Source: Ruminococcus sp. (GTDB lineage: Bacteria; Bacillota; Clostridia; Oscillospirales; Acutalibacteraceae). Taken from it: DNA of 64,000 nucleotides. The notes below the pieces were generated by a model. That model did no database searches, was not told where the DNA came from, and was given only the letters and a program-made list of their open reading frames with translations. Positions 43,500 to 51,573 of the stretch are shown here, piece after piece. The DNA is taken from the NCBI GenBank assembly GCA_022510945.1, contig JAFLSK010000001.1:105340-169339 (forward strand), given 5' to 3'. The position numbers and the translations under genes were made by a program. Each line of letters starts with the position of its first letter. Positions within the stretch are counted from its first letter, which is position 1.

Positions 43500-44204
43500 T
43501 TATAGATTGCTTGTTCTTTCGTATTTTTTTCTAAGCGTTTTAAGCGCCTTAGTTTCGATTCTACTAATGTATGAACGGCTTACTCCGAGAATTTTTGCTA
43601 CTTCTCTCTGTGTTGCGGGCTCGTTGCCGTCGAGGCCGTAGCGCATAATGATGACCTTTTTCTCGCGCTCGTTGAGTTCAGAGTTAATATATTCCGCGAG
43701 CTTACTTGTGTTTAGTTTTGTATTAAGCGATTCAAGTATATTGTCATCGGTTGAGAGAACATCGAGCAGACTGAGAGGATTTCCATCCTTGTCGGTGTCA
43801 ATAGCTTCGTTAAGGGATATATCCTGAGAAGTTTTCTTTAAATTCCGGAAATACATAAGTATTTCGTTTTCAATACACCTTGACGCGTAGCTTGATAGCT
43901 TAATATTTTTGTTGATATCGAAAGTATTTATCGCCTTTATAAGTCCGATTGTCCCGATAGATACGAGGTCATCCTGGTCGCTATGAGACGAATAATACTT
44001 TTTAATTATGTGCGCTACAAGGCGAAGATTGTGCTCCACAAGTTTGTTGCGAGCGTCAATATCTCCTTTTGACGATTTTTCGAGATAGTCTCTTTCTTCC
44101 TTTGATGATAGTGGCTTTGGGAAACTTCCGTTTCCGCATACATGGAGCAGAAAAAAACATATGTACTGCCCTAAAAAAGTAATCAGTTCAAACAAAAACA
44201 ACAC
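43500..44204 (-). CDS. sigK: RNA polymerase sporulation sigma factor SigK (pro-sigma-K)
   Basis: The late mother-cell sigma factor. Up to 234 residues: an N-terminal hydrophobic pro-sequence (about residues 1-22), FPKPLSSKEERDYL, region 2 (HNLRLVAHIIKKYY, DDLVSIGTIGLIKAI, YASRCIENEILM), and region 4 with a helix-turn-helix (ATQREVAKILGVSRSYISRIE). The gene is continuous, without a skin-type insertion. The start is uncertain: GTG 44204 directly touches its GGGAGA, while TTG 44195 has ideal spacing. A pro-sequence implies activation by SpoIVFB-type cleavage. Confidence 0.93.
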   Translation of the reverse strand: MLFLFELITFLGQYICFFLLHVCGNGSFPKPLSSKEERDYLEKSSKGDIDARNKLVEHNLRLVAHIIKKYYSSHSDQDDLVSIGTIGLIKAINTFDINKNIKLSSYASRCIENEILMYFRNLKKTSQDISLNEAIDTDKDGNPLSLLDVLSTDDNILESLNTKLNTSKLAEYINSELNEREKKVIIMRYGLDGNEPATQREVAKILGVSRSYISRIETKALKTLRKKYERTSNL

Positions 44205-44262
44205 TCTCCCATTCAGAATATTTAATCATATTCATATTGAGTGTTATTTTTGCAAGTCCGAT

Positions 44263-45630
44263 TTATTTTTTCATACTCTGAGCAACCTTCATCATAATCG
44301 CACATTCCATACGCTTTTTAAAAAGCTTGCAACCGTATTCGTACACGCCGTTGATTGAACCTGTCGCGTGGTATGCGTTAGCAGCACAGCCACCGCTACA
44401 GTAAAGCTTTGCCCAACAATCCTTGCAGTCAGGGTGCGCGTAGGCGTTGCAAAGCTTAAATTCGTTCAGCATATCAGTGTTGGTAACACCTTTCCATATG
44501 TCACCCATAAGGTATTTATCATCGCCCACAAACTGGTGACACGGATATAGGTCGCCCCAAGGAGTAACCGCAAGGTATTCGGTACCTGAACCGCAGCCTG
44601 AAATGCGCTTGTAAATGCAAGGACCGCCGGTTAAATCTATCATATAGTGATAGAACGTTATAGGTCTACCCTCTTCCTCGCGCTTGAGCATTTCTTTCGC
44701 GAGAATTTCGTATTGCTCATAAATCTTCGGAAGATCATCGTATGTAAGCGCATACGGATCATCCGGTGCACAGACAACAGGCTCCATCGAAAGCTCAGTG
44801 AAGCCCAAGTCAGCCATATGGAAAATATCGTTTGTAAAATCTACGTTATTATGAGTAAATGTGCCTCTGACGTAATAACCTTTGTTTCCGCGGCGCTCAA
44901 CAAAATGCCGGAACTTCGGCACAACCGTATCATAGCTGCCGTTGCCGTTTATAGTCTTGCGGAGATTGTCGTGCACTTCTTTTCGTCCGTCAAGACTGAG
45001 GACAACGTTGTGGCACTCCTTGTTTGCGAAATCAATAACATCGTCATCAACAAGAACGCCGTTTGTCGTAAGAGTAAAGCGGAAATTTTTGTTATGTTTT
45101 TTCTCTATAGAACGAGCATATTCCACAATACCCTTAACCACATCAAAGTTCATCAATGGTTCTCCGCCGAAGAAATCGATCTCAAGATTTTTGCGTTTTC
45201 CGCTGTTCTCGATAAGAAAGTCGATAGCTTTCTTGCCTACTTCAAGCGACATAAGAGCACGTTCACCGTGATATTTGCCCTGACTTGCAAAGCAATACTC
45301 GCAGTTAAGATTGCAGGTATGCGCAATATGCAGACACAGTGCTTTTATTACAGTGTTTCTCTTTTTTAGGTCGATAGCAAGGTCTGCGTAAGTATCCTCA
45401 GCAAATAATTTTTCGCTTTCCTTAAGTTCCTCGATATCGCTTATACATTCCTCTATATCCTGCGTTGTAAGCTCCGGATATTTTTCTGAAATAATTTTAT
45501 TTATTTCTTCCTTATCTGTGTCCTCGTAAAGAGAAATAATATCATAAGCTACCTCATCCACAACGTGCACAGAGCCGCTGAATACGTCGAGGACTATGTT
45601 ATAGCCGTTTAACTTGAATTGATGTATCAT
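44263..45630 (-). CDS. scfB: SCIFF ranthipeptide maturase, radical SAM/SPASM
   Basis: A 455-residue radical SAM enzyme that modifies the adjacent SCIFF peptide, in studied homologues by making Cys-sulfur to carbon thioether links. An N-terminal RRE-like domain (residues 1-85) should bind the leader; the radical SAM cluster motif is C106-x3-C110-x2-C113 (CNLNCEYC), followed by FFGGEPLMNF; the SPASM domain holds the auxiliary-cluster cysteines (GCGSGTEYLAV, LYPCHQF, CKDCWAKLYCSGGC, GCKLFKKRMEC). It lies 84 bases after scfA across a terminator-like hairpin. Confidence 0.94.
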   Translation of the reverse strand: MIHQFKLNGYNIVLDVFSGSVHVVDEVAYDIISLYEDTDKEEINKIISEKYPELTTQDIEECISDIEELKESEKLFAEDTYADLAIDLKKRNTVIKALCLHIAHTCNLNCEYCFASQGKYHGERALMSLEVGKKAIDFLIENSGKRKNLEIDFFGGEPLMNFDVVKGIVEYARSIEKKHNKNFRFTLTTNGVLVDDDVIDFANKECHNVVLSLDGRKEVHDNLRKTINGNGSYDTVVPKFRHFVERRGNKGYYVRGTFTHNNVDFTNDIFHMADLGFTELSMEPVVCAPDDPYALTYDDLPKIYEQYEILAKEMLKREEEGRPITFYHYMIDLTGGPCIYKRISGCGSGTEYLAVTPWGDLYPCHQFVGDDKYLMGDIWKGVTNTDMLNEFKLCNAYAHPDCKDCWAKLYCSGGCAANAYHATGSINGVYEYGCKLFKKRMECAIMMKVAQSMKK

Positions 45631-45660
45631 AAACCCTCCATAGGAAATAAAATGATAAAT

Positions 45661-45698
45661 AAAAGGAAAAGCCGTTTAACGCAGATGCGAAAAACGGC
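45661..45698 (-). terminator. Terminator-like hairpin between scfA and scfB
   Basis: On the minus strand GCCGTTT (45698-45692) pairs with AAACGGC (45677-45671), with an inner CGCA/TGCG pair, followed by TTTTCCTTTT. It should stop most scfA transcripts, giving far more precursor than enzyme. Confidence 0.75.
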
Positions 45699-45714
45699 AG
45701 ATATCCTCAAAATT

Positions 45715-45867
45715 TTACTCTTCGTCTAAGCACTTTTCGCACTGCTGGTTAGCAACGCCGCATGAAGTTTTGCAAGCTGACTGGCAAGATGTCTGGCACT
45801 CGCCGCAGCCACCGCTTACTGTGCTCTTCTGTAAATCGCGAGTTTCAATAGTCTGAATTCTTTTCAT
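45715..45867 (-). CDS. scfA: SCIFF ranthipeptide precursor (50 aa, seven Cys)
   Basis: A 50-residue peptide. The leader MKRIQTIETRDLQKSTVSG is followed by a core with cysteines at 21, 24, 28, 32, 36, 43 and 46. The first six have the classical six-cysteines-in-forty-five spacing (C-x2-C-x3-C-x3-C-x3-C-x6-C) with the conserved CGECQTSCQSACKTSC block. Two oddities: an extra seventh Cys (CEKC) and Gly at position 37, where studied homologues have the acceptor Thr. A strong SD (aaaggaggt) and its own promoter precede it. The product's role is not settled; signalling has been proposed for related clostridial ranthipeptides. Confidence 0.95.
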   Translation of the reverse strand: MKRIQTIETRDLQKSTVSGGCGECQTSCQSACKTSCGVANQQCEKCLDEE

Positions 45868-45894
45868 ATTGAAAAACCTCCTTTTATACATAGA

Positions 45895-45923
45895 ATTTTA
45901 TCACATAGTGTCATTATTGTCAA
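45895..45923 (-). promoter_or_regulatory. Promoter of scfA
   Basis: On the minus strand TTGACA (45923-45918) and TAAAAT (45900-45895) are 17 bases apart. The -35 overlaps the 3' end of the decarboxylase-family gene. Confidence 0.85.
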
Positions 45924-47239
45924 TCCTGACAGTATATTTTTTCAGGAATTTCACCGTAGGTGCTCTGGATATTTACGCTGTTCTCTATAGACTTTTTAAC
46001 ATAATCTACAATATCCATTGAAATTATCTCTCCGGGTACAACTATCGGGACTCCCGGAGGATACGCCCATATGTATTCCGCTGAAACCTTTCCGACGGAT
46101 TTATCGAGTGGATAATAAGCCTTTTTTTCTATTTCGTAAGAAGCTTTAGCTTTAACAGGTAATTGCAAAGTTATGTTAGAATAAAACTCACTCGCATTTA
46201 AATTACGGTCAATTTCCACAAGCGCGTTTTTGAAATATATTAGATTTTCTTCGGTATCACATACGCTTGTCATAGCGACAATATAATCCTTCGAAGTCAT
46301 TTCGATTTCAATGTTATAATCGTTTCTTAGTAAATCAGCAAGTGCAAAGCCAGTGAGATTCGTATTGCCAGTGAAAATTACAAGCTTTCCCCTATCGTCA
46401 TATTTAAGCAGCTTTAAATACTTAAGCTTAATATTATAGAATTTATCAAGAATGTTGTTGTATTGCCCGAATTGGACTTTATTATTAAGTATAAAGTCTG
46501 CGCATTCGTCGATTGAAGTCATTAAAACATATGACGGGCTACTTGTTTCGAGCATTGAAAGTTTAATCTGAAACTCTTTATAATCAACTAAATCGCCGTA
46601 TATATTTGCCGCTGCACATTGCGTGAGCGCTGGCAGGGTTTTATGCAGGCTTGTAATAACAATATCAGCGCAAGTGTATTCGTCAAAGAAATGCGCACCG
46701 TGGGCAGCGTCAATCAAGACAGGGATATTATTCTTGTGGGCAAGCTTGCAGATACCATAAAGGTCAGATTTTACGCCTTCATAGGATGGCGATGTAATTA
46801 CAATAAGCTTGATTTCATCACTTAGTTTCTCTTTAACTTGCTCTGTTGTAACGCCGAGTGCGATACCATATTCATCATATCTTGGCTCAATATACACAGC
46901 GTTAGCTTTAGCAAGTTCTATTGCATTGTACACCGATTTATGACAATTTCGTGCTAAAAGAACAGTGTCATTCTCTTTAACTATGCTTAAAACACCCGCA
47001 AGGATACCGACCGTCGAGCCGTTTATAAGTGCATAGGAATGGTTTGAACGATAGATTTTTCCAAGCTTATCCTGAACTTTCTTGATAACACCCGTAGGAG
47101 CGTGGAGATTGTCAAAGCCTTCTATCTCGGTTATGTCGATTTCATACGGCAAATTATTTCCTAAAAGCTTGATGTTACGCTTGTGTCCGGGCATATGGAG
47201 AGGTATTCGGTTGTTTGATTTAAGCTTATCAAATAACAT
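45920..47239 (-). CDS. Orn/Lys/Arg decarboxylase family PLP protein
   Basis: A 439-residue class I-fold PLP enzyme. Opening PLHMPGHKRN, LINGSTVGILAG, SPSYEGVKSDL, LIDAAHGAHF and the PLP lysine in ITSLHKTLPALTQ match the YaaO/SpeA-like short decarboxylases, which lack the N-terminal wing domain of inducible lysine decarboxylases. The C-terminal domain has the YPPGVPIVVPGE active-site region. The substrate (lysine, arginine or ornithine) cannot be told. SD is aaggagcgg; it starts 10 bases after the prfC stop. Confidence 0.88.
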   Translation of the reverse strand: MLFDKLKSNNRIPLHMPGHKRNIKLLGNNLPYEIDITEIEGFDNLHAPTGVIKKVQDKLGKIYRSNHSYALINGSTVGILAGVLSIVKENDTVLLARNCHKSVYNAIELAKANAVYIEPRYDEYGIALGVTTEQVKEKLSDEIKLIVITSPSYEGVKSDLYGICKLAHKNNIPVLIDAAHGAHFFDEYTCADIVITSLHKTLPALTQCAAANIYGDLVDYKEFQIKLSMLETSSPSYVLMTSIDECADFILNNKVQFGQYNNILDKFYNIKLKYLKLLKYDDRGKLVIFTGNTNLTGFALADLLRNDYNIEIEMTSKDYIVAMTSVCDTEENLIYFKNALVEIDRNLNASEFYSNITLQLPVKAKASYEIEKKAYYPLDKSVGKVSAEYIWAYPPGVPIVVPGEIISMDIVDYVKKSIENSVNIQSTYGEIPEKIYCQD

Positions 47240-47248
47240 AGCCGCTCC

Positions 47249-48829
47249 TTAGTTAGTTCCGAACTCCTGTAATACGAGACCTTTATTGTGGTCGAGAGCC
47301 CAGTCAATGCTCCAGTAGCTTGTGAATAAAAGAAGATGATTACCCTTTAAATCCTGTATGCGTTTGGTGTCTGATGCGAGATCGAGGGTCTTTGGGTCAA
47401 TATCGTCATTCTCAATCCAGCGTATAAACTCAAAAGGAAGGTTTTCCATAATTATATCTACGTTGTATTCGTTCTCAAGACGGTATTTAAGCACATCAAA
47501 CTGGAGAACGCCGACAACGCCGACGATAACCTCTTCCATACCCGCGTCAAGCTCTTGGAAAATCTGAATAGCGCCTTCCTGAGCAATCTGTGAAATGCCT
47601 TTGATAAACTGTTTACGCTTCATCGTGTCTTTCTGACGGACAAGACAGAAGTGTTCGGGAGCAAACGTTGGAATTCCCTTGTATTTGACCTTGCGTTTTG
47701 CAGTACATACGGTATCACCAATCATAAAGATACCCGGATCAAACACGCCGATAATATCGCCCGCGTACGCCTCGTCGATTACTTCACGTTCCTGCGCCAT
47801 AATCTGCTGCGGTTGGGATAATCGCATCTTCTTCTCCCCTTGGAGATGATATACATCCATATCCTTTTCGAATTTTCCTGAGCATATGCGCATAAACGCA
47901 ATACGGTCGCGGTGGGCTTTATTCATATTAGCCTGAATCTTAAATACAAATGCGGAGAAATCGGAGTCGGTCTCTACTGTTCCGTCTGCGGTATCGCGCG
48001 GAGTCGGCGGAGGAGTAAGCTTTAAAAACTGTTCTAAAAACGGTTCGACACCGAAGTTTGTTAAAGCTGAGCCGAAGAATACGGGTGTGAGCGTACCGCC
48101 GCGTACAGCGTCAAGGTCAAATTCATCGCCTGCGCCGTCGAGCAGCTCGATTTCGTCAAGTAAATCTTGTTTTTTATCTTCAAGAAGGTCATCGAGACGG
48201 CTGTCGTCGATAGGAATAACCTCCTCCTCTACCTCCTTTTGACCGTTGTTAGCAGTGAATGAGAGCACGGACTTTGACTCTCGGTCATAAACACCCTTAA
48301 AATCTTTTCCCGAGCCTATCGGCCAGTTCATAGGACAAGTATTTATTCCGAGTACGTTTTCGATATCTTCAAGAAGGTCAAACGGACTTTTAGCGTCTCT
48401 GTCCATTTTATTAATAAATGTGATGATAGGAATGTGCCTCATAACACAGACCTTGAAAAGCTTTTTAGTCTGATTCTCAACACCCTTTGACGCGTCGATA
48501 ACCATTACCGCGGAGTCGGCCGCCATAAGTGTGCGGTAAGTGTCCTCGGAGAAGTCCTGGTGTCCGGGTGTATCGAGAATGTTGATACAATATCCGTTGT
48601 ATTTAAACTGTAATACAGACGAGGTTACGGAAATACCTCTCTGTTTTTCAATCTCCATCCAGTCGGATACAGCGTGCTTTGCAGTCTTTTTTCCCTTTAC
48701 AGAGCCTGCGAGGTTAATTGCTCCGCCGTACAAAAGGAGCTTTTCGGTCAGGGTAGTTTTACCTGCGTCAGGGTGAGATATAATGGCAAAGGTTCTGCGC
48801 CTGTTGATTTCTTCCCTTAAATTACTCAT
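47249..48829 (-). CDS. prfC: Peptide chain release factor 3
   Basis: A translational GTPase of 526 residues that recycles RF1/RF2 after termination. G1 is ISHPDAGKTTLTEKLLLYGG, switch II LDTPGHQDFSEDTYRTL, G4 TFINKMDRDAKSPFDLL; the C-terminal domain has VGVVGVLQFDVLKYRLENEY. The ATG at 48829 is preceded by GGAGG at five bases; an ATG four codons earlier overlaps that SD. Own promoter upstream, divergent from hemW. Confidence 0.97.
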   Translation of the reverse strand: MSNLREEINRRRTFAIISHPDAGKTTLTEKLLLYGGAINLAGSVKGKKTAKHAVSDWMEIEKQRGISVTSSVLQFKYNGYCINILDTPGHQDFSEDTYRTLMAADSAVMVIDASKGVENQTKKLFKVCVMRHIPIITFINKMDRDAKSPFDLLEDIENVLGINTCPMNWPIGSGKDFKGVYDRESKSVLSFTANNGQKEVEEEVIPIDDSRLDDLLEDKKQDLLDEIELLDGAGDEFDLDAVRGGTLTPVFFGSALTNFGVEPFLEQFLKLTPPPTPRDTADGTVETDSDFSAFVFKIQANMNKAHRDRIAFMRICSGKFEKDMDVYHLQGEKKMRLSQPQQIMAQEREVIDEAYAGDIIGVFDPGIFMIGDTVCTAKRKVKYKGIPTFAPEHFCLVRQKDTMKRKQFIKGISQIAQEGAIQIFQELDAGMEEVIVGVVGVLQFDVLKYRLENEYNVDIIMENLPFEFIRWIENDDIDPKTLDLASDTKRIQDLKGNHLLLFTSYWSIDWALDHNKGLVLQEFGTN

Positions 48830-48863
48830 TTTATCCTCCATAAAATATCATTATAACCATAGT

Positions 48864-48893
48864 ATTTTACTATTTTTACCTTGTATATGTCAA
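48864..48893 (-). promoter_or_regulatory. Promoter of prfC
   Basis: On the minus strand TTGACA (48893-48888) and TAAAAT (48869-48864) with an 18-base spacer. Confidence 0.75.
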
Positions 48894-48938
48894 TAAAAAA
48901 GGTTATTTTTTTACTTTCTATTAATTATAAAATAATGC

Positions 48939-48967
48939 TTGACAAAATTGTTAAAATATTGTAATAT
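48939..48967 (+). promoter_or_regulatory. Promoter of the hemW leader
   Basis: TTGACA at 48939-48944 and TAATAT at 48962-48967, spacer 17, in the divergent gap. Confidence 0.75.
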
Positions 48968-49016
48968 AAATGTAACAAATTGATTTTTCCTATTTTTTCA
49001 TATACCTTCCAAATTT

Positions 49017-49053
49017 GGGGCAGAGACAGACGTTTCTGCCTCACCCCTTTTTT
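49017..49053 (+). terminator. Attenuator-like terminator before hemW
   Basis: GGGGCAGA (49017-49024) pairs with TCTGCC (49035-49040) and further with CC at 49044-49045, followed by six Ts. It lies between a promoter and the gene it drives, so it either attenuates hemW or ends a small RNA of about 80 nt. Confidence 0.65.
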
Positions 49054-49075
49054 ATATCTATTTTAGGTGATATTT

Positions 49076-50176
49076 ATGAGTGATACTATAGGTTTATATA
49101 TCCACATACCATTCTGTCGCAGCAAATGCCCTTACTGCGATTTTTTTAGTTTGAGAGGAAATGAAAGTGATTATAGCAGTTATGTTGAATTGCTGAAAAG
49201 TAAAATTGAAATATGGGGTAAAAAAATTAAAAAAAAGGTTGATACTATATATTTTGGAGGAGGCACGCCGAGTGTGCTCGGTGCAGAGTATATATGTGAT
49301 GTACTGAGTTATATAAAGAATTATTTTGAAGTTTATGACGATGCAGAAATCACCTTAGAGGTCAATCCGGCTTCGGGCAAATTTTTTGACTTTGCAGCGG
49401 TTAAGAAGCACGGAGTGAACAGAATTTCGCTCGGACTACAATCAGCTAATGATAACGAATTAAAACTTCTCGGCAGAATTCATAGCATTGACGATGTTAA
49501 TAACACTCTTTCTCTTATAAAAAACAGTGGTATTGATAATATTTCACTCGATTTGATGCTTGGGATACCGGAGCAGACTAAGGAAAGTCTAAAAAGGTCT
49601 ATAGATTTCTGTGCAGAGTCCGGAGTTACTCATATATCGTCTTATATACTTAAAATTGAAGACGGTACGATTTTTGATAAACGACGTGAACAGTATAAAT
49701 TCCCCGACGAAGATACTACAGCTGATTTGTATTTGTTTGCGGTTGAGTATCTTTCTGCGAAAGGCTTTAAACAATACGAAATATCTAACTTTTCTCAAAG
49801 CGGATTCGAGAGCAGGCATAACTTAAAATACTGGAATCTTGACGATTACCTCGGTATAGGTCCGGCCGCTCACTCCTGTGTTGACGAGAAAAGGTTTTAT
49901 TACAATAGGTCTATTGAAAATTTTAAAAATGATGTCATTGTTGATGACGGTACAGGCGCAACAAGCGAAGAATATATTTTATTGCAATTAAGGCTCTCAA
50001 AGGGCATTAACATTGAAAAATATAAAGAAGTCTATGGAGAATCACTCCCCACAGACTTCTATAAAAAAATTGATAAATATTGCAAATTAGGATTAATGAA
50101 TCAAGACAAAAACTCCGTTTCATTCACCCCACGCGGTTTTTTAGTATCTAACTCTATAATCGCTGATTTGATTTAG
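49076..50176 (+). CDS. hemW: HemW-like radical SAM protein
   Basis: A 366-residue radical SAM protein formerly annotated as oxygen-independent coproporphyrinogen III oxidase; HemW proteins act as heme chaperones. The cluster motif is C14-x3-C18-x2-C21 (CRSKCPYC), with YFGGGTPSVL, EVNPASG, RISLGLQSANDNEL, and SLDLMLGIPEQT. The HemN-specific extra N-terminal Cys context is lacking. The ATG at 49076 has AGGTGAT just upstream. The preceding 110-nt leader contains a terminator-like hairpin. Confidence 0.9.
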   Translation: MSDTIGLYIHIPFCRSKCPYCDFFSLRGNESDYSSYVELLKSKIEIWGKKIKKKVDTIYFGGGTPSVLGAEYICDVLSYIKNYFEVYDDAEITLEVNPASGKFFDFAAVKKHGVNRISLGLQSANDNELKLLGRIHSIDDVNNTLSLIKNSGIDNISLDLMLGIPEQTKESLKRSIDFCAESGVTHISSYILKIEDGTIFDKRREQYKFPDEDTTADLYLFAVEYLSAKGFKQYEISNFSQSGFESRHNLKYWNLDDYLGIGPAAHSCVDEKRFYYNRSIENFKNDVIVDDGTGATSEEYILLQLRLSKGINIEKYKEVYGESLPTDFYKKIDKYCKLGLMNQDKNSVSFTPRGFLVSNSIIADLI

Positions 50177-50778
50177 TAGTAGAAGCGTATAAATTTCATA
50201 GTGTAAAGATCACAGGCTGTCACGTCGTTGGTATCAAGCTCATTTAAGAGAAGATAATTCTGAGCTACTGCGAGGAGATAGCCTGTTCTGCTTATCATCG
50301 TATCGCTGCCGACAAGAAAATCAATGGTGACACGTCTGCCGATTTGCGTACGGATGAAACCATTGAGGTATTGAAGGCTTTCTCTGGTTACTTCGTAAGG
50401 AATAAACAAATCAGATGCGCTCACTGTGCTGCTTAGTTCTTGATTTTCGAGGTTCTGAATCTCCTCATTTACTATAGCAGGTGTAGGATACAACTCGCTT
50501 TGCTCTTGGGTTATAGGCTCGTACATTTGCTTTGGATCACCCATTATAGGACTTGAATCCCTGAATGCGGTTTCATCGGCAGAAGGTTGGAGCACCTCGG
50601 CTATTGTGGTGTTTTGAATTGGTTCGTATGCAAAATCCTCTATTGTAGGAATCGGAGAGGCTGTTGAAATTGTATTGCTGACACAACTTCCGCCAATACA
50701 TCTGTTAAGATCATACAAACTATTTAAATCAATACTGTTACTACGGTTAACCTCACCGTGTTCTTGACTGTCAGTCAT
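50173..50778 (-). CDS. GerQ-like spore coat protein
   Basis: A 201-residue protein. The C-terminal 70 residues (SLQYLNGFIRTQIGRRVTID, GYLLAVAQNYLLL, DLYTMKFIRFYY) look like the GerQ core; the N-terminal 130 are low-complexity and rich in Pro, Ser, Glu and Gln, with a CIGGSC patch. In Bacillus, GerQ places the cortex-lytic enzyme CwlJ in the coat, and the two genes form an operon. The same order (cwlJ-like, then this gene) here supports the call. ATG 50778 follows ggaggt. Confidence 0.65.
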   Translation of the reverse strand: MTDSQEHGEVNRSNSIDLNSLYDLNRCIGGSCVSNTISTASPIPTIEDFAYEPIQNTTIAEVLQPSADETAFRDSSPIMGDPKQMYEPITQEQSELYPTPAIVNEEIQNLENQELSSTVSASDLFIPYEVTRESLQYLNGFIRTQIGRRVTIDFLVGSDTMISRTGYLLAVAQNYLLLNELDTNDVTACDLYTMKFIRFYY

Positions 50779-50789
50779 AATTACCTCCA

Positions 50790-51224
50790 TTAAGTATCTT
50801 TATATGCGGCAGTAGGCGCGTAAAAGCAGTGCTTGCCTACTTTATTGTAAATTATTCCGATTTTTGTGGGAAAATAGTTCGGACATTGTTCGGAATAAGG
50901 ATTGAAAAAGAATAGTGAATTTCCTACAGATGAGGTTGTGTTCCCTGCTAAGGCCCAGTCGGCAATATCGTAGTGGATATCTGTCGGATTCATATTATAT
51001 ATATTCTGCTTATTATTGTTTGCAGTGCTCAGGCAGGTGAATTGCCCCGGTTGTGTTATTATAGCACGGACGTCGCCTCCGTTAGATACGCGTGCAAACT
51101 CGCCGTTAGGTGCGTTTACTCTGTTCATTATTACAGATGCAACAGCACGCATGCCTTCCTCCCCTTCTCCGCCGGCTTCACACTGAATCAATCTGGCGAG
51201 AAGCTCTCTTTCGGAAAAAGCCAA
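50790..51224 (-). CDS. CwlJ-like spore cortex-lytic hydrolase
   Basis: A 144-residue Hydrolase_2/SleB-fold enzyme: LLARLIQCEAGGEGEEGMRAVASVIMNRV with the catalytic Glu, then QPGQFTC and NSLFFFNPY. It has no signal peptide or peptidoglycan-binding domain, like CwlJ and unlike SleB. It should degrade cortex muramic-lactam glycan at germination. The start at TTG 51224 gives good spacing from GGTGAT; GTG 51233 lies within that SD. It is followed by the GerQ-like gene. Confidence 0.85.
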   Translation of the reverse strand: MAFSERELLARLIQCEAGGEGEEGMRAVASVIMNRVNAPNGEFARVSNGGDVRAIITQPGQFTCLSTANNNKQNIYNMNPTDIHYDIADWALAGNTTSSVGNSLFFFNPYSEQCPNYFPTKIGIIYNKVGKHCFYAPTAAYKDT

Positions 51225-51270
51225 ATTTATCACCGTCCAATCTACATTATAATATGCGAAAAACTAAACC

Positions 51271-51299
51271 TTGACAAAACTAATTTAAACGGGTAAAAT
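51271..51299 (+). promoter_or_regulatory. Promoter of tRNA-Ser
   Basis: TTGACA at 51271-51276 and TAAAAT at 51294-51299, spacer 17, ending 15 bases before the tRNA. Confidence 0.85.
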
Positions 51300-51314
51300 A
51301 TATGAGTATCACAC

Positions 51315-51403
51315 GGAGACGTATCGAAGTGGTCATAACGGGGCTGACTCGAAATCAGTTAGGGAGCAATCCCCCGCGAGTTCGAATCTCGCCGTCTCCG
51401 CCA
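51315..51403 (+). tRNA. tRNA-Ser (CGA anticodon), CCA encoded
   Basis: The acceptor stem GGAGACG (51315-51321) pairs with CGTCTCC (51393-51399), followed by G and an encoded CCA (51401-51403). The anticodon stem GCTGA/TCAGT encloses loop CTCGAAA with anticodon CGA at 51350-51352, reading UCG. It has the long variable arm of serine tRNAs and a standard T-arm with TTCGAAT. Own promoter and terminator. Confidence 0.97.
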
Positions 51404-51410
51404 ACGCAAA

Positions 51411-51443
51411 GAAGCGTGCGCATTATGCGTGCGCTTCTTTTTG
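51411..51443 (+). terminator. Terminator after tRNA-Ser
   Basis: GAAGCGTGCGCA (51411-51422) pairs with TGCGTGCGCTTC over 12 positions with two G-T pairs, then a run of Ts. Confidence 0.9.
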
Positions 51444-51504
51444 TATATGTTAAATAAATAATACAGATTTGCATAAAATATTTAATTTATACGACAAAAT
51501 TTTA

Positions 51505-51533
51505 TTGATATTGCTTTAAGAATATGTTATATT
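51505..51533 (+). promoter_or_regulatory. Promoter of the V-ATPase operon
   Basis: TTGATA at 51505-51510 and TATATT at 51528-51533 with spacer 17; the leader is about 35 nt. Confidence 0.65.
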
Positions 51534-51573
51534 TAATAATGTATAATTTGGTAAATTTACTAAAAGGAGCGAA

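Noticed and set aside
44647..45369. Plus-strand frame of 240 codons opposite scfB
   Set aside because: Antisense to the radical SAM core of ScfB; no SD and no known domain.
51315..51403. tRNA-Ser as an integration site of a mobile element
   Set aside because: No integrase, direct repeat of the tRNA 3' end or foreign genes follow; the V-ATPase operon is housekeeping.
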